From the NCBI GenBank assembly GCA_963834515.1, contig CAWICB010000002.1, forward strand, positions 310,001 through 374,000: a stretch of DNA of 64,000 nt. Reading direction: 5' to 3'. Shown piece by piece: positions 42,263 to 49,951 of the stretch. Below the pieces are notes generated by a model, which was not told the DNA's origin, searched no databases, and saw only the letters and a list, made by a program, of their open reading frames with translations. The DNA comes from RYN-230 sp963834515 (GTDB taxonomy: Bacteria > Actinomycetota > Actinomycetes > Streptosporangiales > Streptosporangiaceae). Position 1 is the first letter of the stretch, and every line of letters begins with the position of its first letter. The translations under genes were made by a program, and so were the position numbers.

Positions 42263-43556
42263 CATGCAGGAGGAACTCGACAGCTTCATCCTGGCCAACC
42301 AGGCGGAACTCATCGACTTCCGCCGCGACCTGCATGCCCATCCCGAGCTCGGCTACCACGAGCACCGGACGACCCGGCGGGTGGCGCTGCGGCTCGCCTC
42401 GGCCGGCCTGCGCCCGGTCATCCTGCCCAAGGGCACCGGCATGCTGGTGGACATCGGCTCGGACCCGGCCGCCCCGCTGGTCGCACTGCGTGCCGACCTG
42501 GACGCGCTGCCGCTGAGCGACGAGAAGCAGGTCGCGTACCGGTCCACGGTGCCGAACGTGTGCCACGCGTGCGGGCACGACGTGCACACCACGATCGTGC
42601 TCGGAGCGGGGCTGTTCCTGGCCGGCCAGGCCGCCCAGGGGCGGTGGGGCGGCCGGGTGCGGCTCATCTTCCAGCCCGCCGAGGAGGTGCCGGGCGGCGC
42701 CCTGGACGTGATGGCGGCCGGCGGCATCGCGTCGGCGGACCGCATCTTCGCCCTGCACTGCGACCCCCGGCTGGACGCTGGCAAGGTCGGCATCCGGACC
42801 GGGCCCATCACCGCGGCCTGTGACAAGATCACGGTCCGGGTGACCGGCCCGGGCGGGCACACCGCGCGCCCGCACCTCACCGCCGACCTGGTCTACGCGC
42901 TCGGGAAGATCGTCACCGAGCTGCCCGCCGCGCTGTCCCGCCGGGTCAACCCCCGGTCCAGCCTCAGCCTGGTCTGGGGACGGATCAGCGCCGGGTCGGC
43001 GGCCAACGCGATCCCCGATGACGGCGTGGTGGAGGGTACCGTGCGGTGCCTCGACGACGAGGCCTGGCATCAGGCCCCGGACCTGCTCAAGGCGCTCGTC
43101 AACTCGGTGGCCAGCGCCTACGGCGTGATCGCCGACCTGAATTACCAGCGGAACGTGCCGCCCACGGTGAACGAGCCGTCCAGCACCGCGATACTGGCCG
43201 CGGCCGCGGAACGGGTGCTCGGTGCCGACGCCGTCACGTCCACCCCGCAGAGCCTGGGCGGCGAGGACTTCGCCTGGTACCTGGAGTCGGTGCCCGGTTC
43301 GCTGGCCCGGCTGGGCACCCGGATACCCGGGTCCGACCAGGACTTCGACATCCATCAGCCGGCGTTCGACGTGGACGAGCGGGCCATCGGCATCGGCGTC
43401 CGGCTGCTGGCCGCGGCGGCCATGACCGCGACCCGGGGCAGCGCGGTCGCCCCCGAGCCGCTGGCCAACGGTGCCCCGGATCCGCTGTCCAACGGCGCCC
43501 CCGAGCCGCTGTCCAACGGCGCCCCGGAGCGGCTGGCCAACGGCGCCCCGGCCTGA
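42249..43556 (+). CDS. M20 family metallopeptidase / amidohydrolase
   Basis: 435 residues. RRDLHAHPELGYHEHRTT, CHACGHDVHTTIVLGAG (metal Cys/His), FQPAEEVPGGALDVMAAGG (catalytic Glu), FALHCDPRLDAGKVGIRTGP and LGGEDFAWYLESVPG are M20D features of hippurate/N-acyl amino acid hydrolases. The ATG at 42249 follows a GGGGAGGA site. The last ~32 residues are four octapeptide repeats (PLSNGAPE type). Mycobacterial amiA1/amiB1 near lpdA are the likely syntenic relatives. Confidence 0.92.
   Translation: MPDRDMQEELDSFILANQAELIDFRRDLHAHPELGYHEHRTTRRVALRLASAGLRPVILPKGTGMLVDIGSDPAAPLVALRADLDALPLSDEKQVAYRSTVPNVCHACGHDVHTTIVLGAGLFLAGQAAQGRWGGRVRLIFQPAEEVPGGALDVMAAGGIASADRIFALHCDPRLDAGKVGIRTGPITAACDKITVRVTGPGGHTARPHLTADLVYALGKIVTELPAALSRRVNPRSSLSLVWGRISAGSAANAIPDDGVVEGTVRCLDDEAWHQAPDLLKALVNSVASAYGVIADLNYQRNVPPTVNEPSSTAILAAAAERVLGADAVTSTPQSLGGEDFAWYLESVPGSLARLGTRIPGSDQDFDIHQPAFDVDERAIGIGVRLLAAAAMTATRGSAVAPEPLANGAPDPLSNGAPEPLSNGAPERLANGAPA
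43455..43550. repeat. four 24-bp coding repeats
   Basis: Four 24-bp units encode EPLANGAP, DPLSNGAP, EPLSNGAP and ERLANGAP at the end of the M20 gene, one codon before its stop. They are not part of the enzyme fold. Confidence 0.9.
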
Positions 43557-43623
43557 CCGGCCCGCTGTACCCCGGCCGGCACCGTCGCCGCCGGCCCCCG
43601 CCGGCACCGGCAGGGCCCTCTTT

Positions 43624-45003
43624 TCACGTGGGCGGCGCGCTGGATGCCCGTTTCATCCTGGTTTGTGCGGACCGGGCCCGTGAAGAGTGCCCGGCTACGC
43701 GACCGGCCACCGGGCGGCGCAGGCCCGGGCGCACGATGACCAGCCAGCCCAGCAGCCCGATCGGGTAGGTGAAGTAGCCGAACCTGGTCGCCGGGGACAG
43801 CGTGAACAGCAGCGCCAGCGCCAGGGCCAGCCGCAGGGCCGCGGCCGCCGGGCTGGCCGGGGGCCGGATCAGCAGCGACGCCGCCATCGCCACCCCGGCC
43901 GCTATCAGCAGCGCGATCGCAGCCAGCCGGCCGTCCGGGCCCAGCGTGGCCAGGATGTGCCCGGGCAGCGGGCTGGCGGCCGGTGTCCTGATGTGGGTCA
44001 GTCCCAGCGGGAAGAGCACGGTGTTCTGCACCAGCGCGGCCGGGTGAGCCACCGCGGCCGGGGCCAGTACCGCGTCAGCCCCCAGCGCCGCCAGCACAGC
44101 CACCGCGGTGAACCGGGCCGCGGTCCGGGCGCTGTAGCGCACCGCGAGCATGGCCGCCATCACCGGCAGCGCGGGCCACGCGGTGGCCTTCATGGCGCAG
44201 GCCCCGCCGAGCGCGAGCGCGGCCAGCCACACCCGGCGGCTGGCAGCCCGCGCGCCCGGCGGCCGGCTGAGCAGGGCCAGGGCCAGGCAGAGCAGCGCCA
44301 GCACCGGCGGGTCGGTGACCCCGACGGCGAGCGGGAACGCCACCACCGGCGAGGCCACCATGAACACGCCCCAGCCCACCGCGTCGGGCCGCCCGGCCAG
44401 CCGGAAGGCCAGCACGAACAGCGCGGTGGTGACCAGGCACAGCCAGATCCTGGGGTCACCCGCCACCCCGGCCAGGCCGAGCGCCCCGGGCAGCCCGAAC
44501 ACCGACATGGCGGGCAGGTAGGGGTCGTAGGCGAGGACACTGACCAGGTGCCCGGCGGCCAGGTATGGCGTCCCGTGCTGGACCAGCAGCACGGCGGACC
44601 GGGCCACCACCCGTACGTCCGGAGTGGGCAGCGACCGCCAGGCCAGCCAGATCAGCGGCGCGGCCACCGCGCCCGCCGCGCTGGCCAGCAGGGCGGCCAG
44701 GCCCCCGCCACGCCGCCGGCTCAGCAGCAGCGCGGCGGTGTAGCCGGCCACCGCCCACAGCGCCCAGCCCCGGTCCTGCCCCGGGCCGCTGAACAGCGCG
44801 ACCAGGGCCGCATACCCGGCAAACACCGCGTAGCAGACCGTGCTGGCATGCCACGGCGGCCGGGCCGGCCGGGCCAGCGGCGGGCCAGCCGGCCGCCGCC
44901 GGGCTGTGACCGGCCCCGCTCCGGGGACAGTCCAGATGACGGTGGCTATACCTGCTCCTTCCCGGCACCGGGTTTCCTGGGACAGCAGGGTAGTGCGGGC
45001 CAC
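43624..45003 (-). CDS. GT87-like polytopic glycosyltransferase
   Basis: About 459 residues with 9-11 hydrophobic segments. PTPDVRVVARSAVLLVQHGT and LAYDPYLPAMSVFGLPGALG resemble the acidic loop and PY/FGLP region of DUF2029/GT87 mannosyltransferases, which use polyprenyl-phosphate sugars on the outer face. The target is unknown. The start is uncertain: GTG 45003 and ATG 45051 are both possible, while the best ribosome site (GGAAGGAG near 44963) has no proper start after it. An upstream reading to 45705 overlaps the next gene and is rejected. Confidence 0.75.
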   Translation of the reverse strand: MARTTLLSQETRCREGAGIATVIWTVPGAGPVTARRRPAGPPLARPARPPWHASTVCYAVFAGYAALVALFSGPGQDRGWALWAVAGYTAALLLSRRRGGGLAALLASAAGAVAAPLIWLAWRSLPTPDVRVVARSAVLLVQHGTPYLAAGHLVSVLAYDPYLPAMSVFGLPGALGLAGVAGDPRIWLCLVTTALFVLAFRLAGRPDAVGWGVFMVASPVVAFPLAVGVTDPPVLALLCLALALLSRPPGARAASRRVWLAALALGGACAMKATAWPALPVMAAMLAVRYSARTAARFTAVAVLAALGADAVLAPAAVAHPAALVQNTVLFPLGLTHIRTPAASPLPGHILATLGPDGRLAAIALLIAAGVAMAASLLIRPPASPAAAALRLALALALLFTLSPATRFGYFTYPIGLLGWLVIVRPGLRRPVAGRVAGHSSRARSAQTRMKRASSAPPT

Positions 45004-45102
45004 CCGGGCCGGGATCAGCCTGGTCCCGCGCTGCCTTACAGTGGCTGGCATGAGCGCCGCCCGGGCGCTCACCGGACGCGGCTGAGATGGAGCGCGGCGC
45101 AG

Positions 45103-45786
45103 GTGGCTGAACAGGGCGCGGCCAGCGGCCAGAAGGTCTTCCGGACCCCGGGGTCCGTCGTGCTGTGGTGGGCCTGGCTGGTCATCGCGGTGATCATCCT
45201 GGCCTCGGTGCTGGTGCGCGGGCACAATCACACGGGCGTGGTGACCGCGCTGGTCGCGCTCACCATCACCGGCTTCATGTACGCGTGCGCCCTGCAGCCC
45301 CGGATCGTGGCCGACGGCCACGGCATCACCGTGCAGAACCCGCTCCGCTGGCACATGCTGCCCTGGGCGGTGGTGACCAAGGTGGACCTGGTCCAGACGG
45401 TCGAGGTGCACCACACCGGGACACCCGGGGAGCCCAGGGAGAAGGTCGTGCACAGCTGGGCGGTGCAGTCCTCGGCGGCGTCCCGGACCCGGGCCGATCT
45501 GCGCGCCCGGCACAGCGCGAGGACCGCCGCCCGCACCGGGCCACGGACGGCCACCTCGTACGGGCAGTCGCCGGGCGCGGCCCGGCAGCCACCGGCCGCG
45601 CAGCTCATCGCCCGGCAGCTCAACGAGCGGGTCACCGCCGAGCACCAGCGGGCCACCGCAGCCGCGGAGCAGGCAGCCCCCGGCCAGGCAGCCCCCGGCC
45701 AGCAAGCAGAGGTGCGCTGGGCGTGGTGGCAGATCGCCGCCATCGTGGTCCCGCTGCTGGCCCTGGTCATCGTGGCCGCCACCTGA
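45103..45786 (+). CDS. PH domain-containing membrane protein
   Basis: 227 residues from GTG 45103. Two membrane segments (VVLWWAWLVIAVIILASVLV, VVTALVALTITGFMYACAL) precede a bacterial PH-like region (RIVADGHGITVQNPLRWHML, PWAVVTKVDLVQTVEVHH). A variable charged stretch and a third membrane helix (IAAIVVPLLALVIVAAT) end the protein. The role is unknown. It is divergent from the GT87-like gene. Confidence 0.8.
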   Translation: MAEQGAASGQKVFRTPGSVVLWWAWLVIAVIILASVLVRGHNHTGVVTALVALTITGFMYACALQPRIVADGHGITVQNPLRWHMLPWAVVTKVDLVQTVEVHHTGTPGEPREKVVHSWAVQSSAASRTRADLRARHSARTAARTGPRTATSYGQSPGAARQPPAAQLIARQLNERVTAEHQRATAAAEQAAPGQAAPGQQAEVRWAWWQIAAIVVPLLALVIVAAT

Positions 45787-45814
45787 CCCGGCCTGTCCTG
45801 GCCGGCGGCACGGG

Positions 45815-45845
45815 TTGACTTGAAGTGCGCTTCAAGCCCGACCAT
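45815..45845 (+). promoter_or_regulatory. MerR-type promoter and operator before split transketolase
   Basis: A -35 box TTGACT (45815-45820) overlaps the dyad CTTGAAG-TGCG-CTTCAAG (45819-45836). A weak -10 (GACCAT, 45840-45845) lies 19 bases after the -35. A dyad in a 19-bp spacer is the hallmark of MerR-family activation. The predicted start at ~45852 coincides with the second ATG of the gene. Confidence 0.6.
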
Positions 45846-45852
45846 GAAGTGC

Positions 45853-46587
45853 ATGACCTCCACCGCAGCCCGCACCACGGCCTGGCCGGTCCCGGCCAGT
45901 TACGCCGACCTGCCCCGGCTGATGTCCCTGATGACCGGCGACGCCAAGCACGACCAGGCCGCCACGTCCACCCTGGACGTGCTCTGGGTGCTCTACGACC
46001 GGGTGCTCCGGGTCACCCCGCAGACCGCGGCCGACGACACCAGGGACCGCTTCCTGCTGTCCAAGGGGCACGGGCCGATGGCCTACTACGCCGTGCTCGC
46101 GGCCAAGGGCTTCCTGGACCCGGCCGAGCTGCCCAGCTTCGGCTCGTTCGGCTCGGTGCTCGGCCTGCATCCGGACCACCTGCTGGTGCCGGGCGCGGAA
46201 ATCTCGAGCGGCTCGCTGGGCCACGGGCTGCCGCTGGCCGTGGGCCTGGCGCTGGGCCTGCGCGCCCAGCGGCTGACCCGTCCGGACGGGACCAGCCCAC
46301 GGGTGTTCGTGCTGCTCGGCGACGGCGAGCTGGACGAGGGATCGAACCACGAGGCGATCGCGTTCGCCGGCCGGGCCGGGCTGGACGGGCTGCACGCGGT
46401 GGTGGTGGACAACGCCTCGGCCAGTTACGGCTGGCCGGGCGGGATCGAAACCAGGTTCGCCGCCGAGGGGTGGTCCGCGGTGCGCACCGGCGGGCGGAAC
46501 CACGCCGCGCTGCACGCCGCACTGACCGCGGCCCACCCGGGCCGCCCGCACCTGGTGATGGCGGCCGTGGAACCCCGGGACCGGTAG
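45853..46587 (+). CDS. transketolase N-terminal (TPP-binding) subunit
   Basis: 244 residues from ATG 45853; ATG 45844 is in frame but would lie upstream of the predicted transcription start. DRFLLSKGHGPMAYYAVLAA, SSGSLGHGLPLAVGLALGLR and the TPP motif VLLGDGELDEGSNHEAIAFA to AVVVDNAS define the N-half. It pairs with the next gene to form a two-subunit transketolase-like enzyme that moves two-carbon units between sugar phosphates. The true substrates are unknown; split pairs often serve pathways other than the core pentose cycle. Confidence 0.9.
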   Translation: MTSTAARTTAWPVPASYADLPRLMSLMTGDAKHDQAATSTLDVLWVLYDRVLRVTPQTAADDTRDRFLLSKGHGPMAYYAVLAAKGFLDPAELPSFGSFGSVLGLHPDHLLVPGAEISSGSLGHGLPLAVGLALGLRAQRLTRPDGTSPRVFVLLGDGELDEGSNHEAIAFAGRAGLDGLHAVVVDNASASYGWPGGIETRFAAEGWSAVRTGGRNHAALHAALTAAHPGRPHLVMAAVEPRDR

Positions 46588-46598
46588 GGCGGCCGGCC

Positions 46599-47489
46599 AT
46601 GGAGACCATGCGCGAGCGTTTCTCCGCGGTGACCAGCCGCCTGCTGGCCGAGCACCCGCGGCTGGCCGTGGTGCTGGCCGACATCACCGCGGACAGCTTC
46701 GGGCCGGCCCGCCGGCGCTACCCGGACCGGGTGATCAACCTGGGTATCCGGGAGCAGCTGCTGATCAGCGTGACCGGGGGGCTGGCCCTGGCCGGCCTGC
46801 GCCCGGTAGCGCACACGTTTGCCAGCTTCCTGATCGAGCGGCCGTTCGAGCAGATCAAGCTGGACCTCAACCATCAGGGCGCGGGCGCGGTCCTGGTCAG
46901 CGCGGGCGCGTCGTACGACTTCGCGGACAACGGCCGGACCCACCAGGCCCCCGGCGACGTGGCCCTGCTCGGCACGCTGCCGGGCTGGACGGTGCACATC
47001 CCAGGACACCCCGACGAGGCTGAACGCCAGCTGAGGGCCGCGGCCACCGGCCATGACCTGGTCTACGTCCGGCTGTCCACCGCGGCCAACACGCTGCCGC
47101 TGGAGGCCGCACCGGGGCAGCTGGCCGTGCTGCGGACCGGCCGCCAGGGCACCGTGCTCGTGGCCGGGCCGCTGGCCGACGCGGTGCTCGGCGCGACGCA
47201 GGGCCTCGACGTGACCGTGCTGTATGCGGCCACCATCCGGCCGCTGGACGGGGCCACGCTGCGGGCCACGCTGGCGGCCCCGGCCGTGGTGCTGGTGGAG
47301 CCGTACCTGGCGGGCACGTCGGTGCCCGCGGTGTCTGCCGCGTTGCGCGACATCCCGCACCGGATCCTCGGGCTCGGGGTGGGCCGCCGTGAGCTGCGCC
47401 GCTATGGCACCCCGGCGGAACACCAGGCCGCGCACGGCCTGGACGCGCGGTCGCTGCGGGCCTCGATCGGCGGTTTCCTGGGCGGCTGA
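46599..47489 (+). CDS. transketolase C-terminal subunit
   Basis: 296 residues from ATG 46599. RVINLGIREQLLISVTGGLA holds the catalytic Glu; PVAHTFASFLIERPFEQIKL, GASYDFADNGRTHQAPGDVA and a C-terminal Rossmann-like domain (VLYAATIRPLDGATLRATLA) follow. It starts 11 bases after the N-terminal subunit, so the two are made together. A longer reading in the same frame over the upstream gene is a shadow. Confidence 0.9.
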   Translation: METMRERFSAVTSRLLAEHPRLAVVLADITADSFGPARRRYPDRVINLGIREQLLISVTGGLALAGLRPVAHTFASFLIERPFEQIKLDLNHQGAGAVLVSAGASYDFADNGRTHQAPGDVALLGTLPGWTVHIPGHPDEAERQLRAAATGHDLVYVRLSTAANTLPLEAAPGQLAVLRTGRQGTVLVAGPLADAVLGATQGLDVTVLYAATIRPLDGATLRATLAAPAVVLVEPYLAGTSVPAVSAALRDIPHRILGLGVGRRELRRYGTPAEHQAAHGLDARSLRASIGGFLGG

Positions 47490-47490
47490 G

Positions 47491-47530
47491 GTCAGCTACC
47501 CCGGTGTCAGCTACCCCGTGTCAGCTACCC
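47491..47530. repeat. 14-15-bp triplication at convergent gene ends
   Basis: GTCAGCTACCC occurs at 47491, 47506 and 47520. The last copy contains the stop and final codons of the minus-strand GGCT-like gene. Confidence 0.75.
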
Positions 47531-47973
47531 AGCGACGCGCAGGGACGGCCGCGCAGGCTGCGCACGTAGTCGGCCGGGGCGCCCGCCGATTCCGCGGCGT
47601 CGGCCACGATGCCCAGGTAGCGGGCGGACGGCAGGCCGCCCTCCCAGTCGTTGAGCACGTACAGCCAGGCCACCACGTTGCCGTCCAGCATCTCCACCCG
47701 GACCCGGATCTTGCGGAAGTAGCCCAGGTTGACGCCGTCCCAGTGGTCGAGTACCTGCTCGTCCAGGTCGGACAGCTCGTAGAGCGCGACGAAGACCCGC
47801 TCGCCCGGTTCTTCCACCACCGTGGCCAGTGCGCCCTCCCAGCTGATGTCCTCGCCGCCGAACGTCAGCCGCCAGCCTTCCAGCCAGCCGTTGCCGCGCA
47901 GCGGCGAATACGGGCAGCGCTCGGCCATCAGCCGGGGGTCCATGTTGGTGGCATACGCCGCGTACAGCTCCAC
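47521..47973 (-). CDS. gamma-glutamylcyclotransferase-like protein
   Basis: 150 residues. ELYAAYATNMDPRLMAERCP is the GGCT entry motif (Y-x-S/T-N), and VVEEPGERVFVALYELSDLD and VDGVNLGYF-like DHWDGVNLGYFRKIRVRVEM fit the fold. The catalytic Glu candidate is in YELSDLDEQ, uncertain. A TACGCT box eight bases before the GTG suggests leaderless expression. It lies next to lpdA, as Rv3304 does next to lpdA in Mycobacterium. Confidence 0.82.
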   Translation of the reverse strand: MELYAAYATNMDPRLMAERCPYSPLRGNGWLEGWRLTFGGEDISWEGALATVVEEPGERVFVALYELSDLDEQVLDHWDGVNLGYFRKIRVRVEMLDGNVVAWLYVLNDWEGGLPSARYLGIVADAAESAGAPADYVRSLRGRPCASLGS

Positions 47974-48073
47974 GGCTCACCAGCGTAACGATGCGTAGCC
48001 CGGTATGGGGGATCTCTGCGGTGCGGGGAGGGGGCGTTTGCCTGGCCCGGGCGGCTGAGGAGAATGAGGCATC

Positions 48074-49495
48074 GTGAGCCAGCCGCGCGAGCGAATCGTC
48101 ATTCTGGGTGGTGGGCCCGGGGGGTATGAGGCGGCTCTGGTGGCGGCCCAGCTCGGGGCGCGGGTCACCGTGGTGGACAGTGACGGGCTGGGCGGGGCCT
48201 GTGTGCTGACCGACTGTGTGCCGTCCAAGACGCTCATCGCCACCTCGACCACCATGTCGGTGCTGCATGGCGCGGACGATCTGGGTATCCGGATGGGCCG
48301 GCTGACCGGCGGGGGCGGGCCCAGCGGGCTCCGGCACCGGATCGCCAGCGTCGATGCACCACGGCTGTATGCCCGGGTCAAGGCGCTGGCCAAGGCCCAG
48401 TCCGCGGACGTGGCGCTGCGCCTGGCCGCCGAGGGCGTAGAGGTCGTGGTGGGCCGGGGCCGGCTGGACGGCCCGGGGGTGGTGCTGGCCGGCGGCCAGC
48501 GCATCGAGGCCGGGTCGGTGCTGATCGCGACCGGCGCGCTGCCCCGGGTGCTGCCCGGCGCGGAGCCGGACGGCGAGCGGATCCTGACCTGGCGGCAGCT
48601 GTACGACCTGCCCGGGCTGCCGCTGGCGCTGGTCGTGGTCGGCTCGGGGGTGACCGGGGCCGAGTTCGCCAGCGCCTACCAGGCGCTGGGCTCGCAGGTC
48701 ACCCTGGTGTCCTCCCGGGACCGGGTGCTGCCGCACGAGGACGCGGACGCCGCAGTGGTGCTGGAGGACGTGTTCCGGCGCCGCGGGATGACCGTGCTCA
48801 GCCGGTCCCGGGCCGCGGCGGTCAAGCGGTCCAGGGACGGCGTGCTGGTCACCCTGGAGGACGGCCGGGCCGTGCGCGGCTCGCACTGCCTGCTTACCGT
48901 GGGCATGGTGCCGGCCACCCGCGATCTGGGCCTGGCCGGGGCCGGGATCACCCTGGATGGCCAGGGGTTCGTCCAGGTCGACCGCGTGTCCAGGACCACC
49001 GCCCAGGGCGTGTACGCGGCCGGGGACTGCACCGGGGTGATGATGCTCGCCTCGGTGGCCGCCATGCAGGGCCGGATCGCGATGTGGCACACGCTGGGCG
49101 AGGCCGTGCAGCCGATCCGGCTGGATCACGTGGCCGCCACCATCTTCACCGACCCGGAGATCGCCACCGTCGGGGTGACCGCGGCCGCGGTGGAGTCCGG
49201 CGCGGTGGACGCGACCGCGGTCAAGCTGCCGCTGGCCACCAACGCCCGGGCCAAGATGCAGGGTTTCCGGGACGGTTTCGTCAAGCTGTTCGCCCGCCGA
49301 GGCACCGGGATCGTGCTGGGCGGGGTGGTGGTCGCGCCGCGGGCCAGCGAGCTGATCCTGGCCGTCTCGCTGGCCGTGGAGCAGTCGCTGACCGTGGACC
49401 AGATGGCGCACACGTTTGCCGTCTACCCGTCGCTGTCCGGCAGCCTGACCGAGGCGGCCCGCAGGCTGATGCGCCCGGCCGGCGACACGCTCTGA
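48074..49495 (+). CDS. lpdA: LpdA-type NAD(P)H quinone reductase / flavoprotein disulfide reductase
   Basis: 473 residues. FAD motif IVILGGGPGGYEAALVAAQL, NAD motif LALVVVGSGVTGAEFASAYQ and second FAD motif YAAGDCTGVMMLASVAAMQG are complete. The redox pair is present as GGACVLTDCVPSK (Cys-x4-Cys), but the C-terminal His-Glu dyad of dihydrolipoamide dehydrogenase is replaced (AHTFAVYPSLSGS has Tyr and Gly). That fits a quinone reductase rather than a lipoamide enzyme. GTG start 48074 follows a GAGGAGAATG site. Confidence 0.9.
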   Translation: MSQPRERIVILGGGPGGYEAALVAAQLGARVTVVDSDGLGGACVLTDCVPSKTLIATSTTMSVLHGADDLGIRMGRLTGGGGPSGLRHRIASVDAPRLYARVKALAKAQSADVALRLAAEGVEVVVGRGRLDGPGVVLAGGQRIEAGSVLIATGALPRVLPGAEPDGERILTWRQLYDLPGLPLALVVVGSGVTGAEFASAYQALGSQVTLVSSRDRVLPHEDADAAVVLEDVFRRRGMTVLSRSRAAAVKRSRDGVLVTLEDGRAVRGSHCLLTVGMVPATRDLGLAGAGITLDGQGFVQVDRVSRTTAQGVYAAGDCTGVMMLASVAAMQGRIAMWHTLGEAVQPIRLDHVAATIFTDPEIATVGVTAAAVESGAVDATAVKLPLATNARAKMQGFRDGFVKLFARRGTGIVLGGVVVAPRASELILAVSLAVEQSLTVDQMAHTFAVYPSLSGSLTEAARRLMRPAGDTL

Positions 49496-49531
49496 CCTGA
49501 GCTGGCCTGGCCGGGCCTGGCCGGTGCCGGG

Positions 49532-49888
49532 TCAGTGCGTGGGATGGCCCAGGTCAGGGTCGCTGGGTACGGGCAGGGCGTGCTGGCGGAGCCGGTTGGC
49601 CCGGAGGTCGTCCGCGTACACGCTCACCGTGAACACGCTGCCGCACAGGATGAGGGCCACCATGGTCAGGCTGACCCACAACGGGGCGGGCAGCAGGATG
49701 CCCAGCACGGCGACCAGGACCGCGCACAGCGGGATGATCACGGCCAGGTGCCGGACCACCGTCCGGGCCCGCCAGCCCGGGTCGGTGAGCTGGTGCCGGA
49801 CCCAGTGCACGTTCTCGTCGGGCAGCCGGAACCCCCAGGCGAACCGGAGCCAGCCCAGCGGGCCCGGATCGCCGGGCAGCCGGGTCAA
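49532..49888 (-). CDS. DUF5313 membrane protein
   Basis: 118 residues with two hydrophobic segments (HLAVIIPLCAVLVAVLGILL, LWVSLTMVALILCGSVFTVS). LGWLRFAWGFRLPDENVHWV and the VYADDLRANRLRQHALP end match the actinobacterial DUF5313 layout. TTG 49888 is used, behind an AGGAG site. Function unknown. It ends beside lpdA, transcribed toward it. Confidence 0.75.
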   Translation of the reverse strand: MTRLPGDPGPLGWLRFAWGFRLPDENVHWVRHQLTDPGWRARTVVRHLAVIIPLCAVLVAVLGILLPAPLWVSLTMVALILCGSVFTVSVYADDLRANRLRQHALPVPSDPDLGHPTH

Positions 49889-49951
49889 CGGGAGCTCCTG
49901 GGCCGGGGCCGGGACTGCGCTACGCGCGGGGGGCGCATGCAGTCCAGTCTG

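Noticed and set aside
45004..45705. N-terminal extension of the GT87-like frame
   Set aside because: It lies opposite the PH-domain gene and is Gly/Arg/Pro low complexity, without membrane segments.
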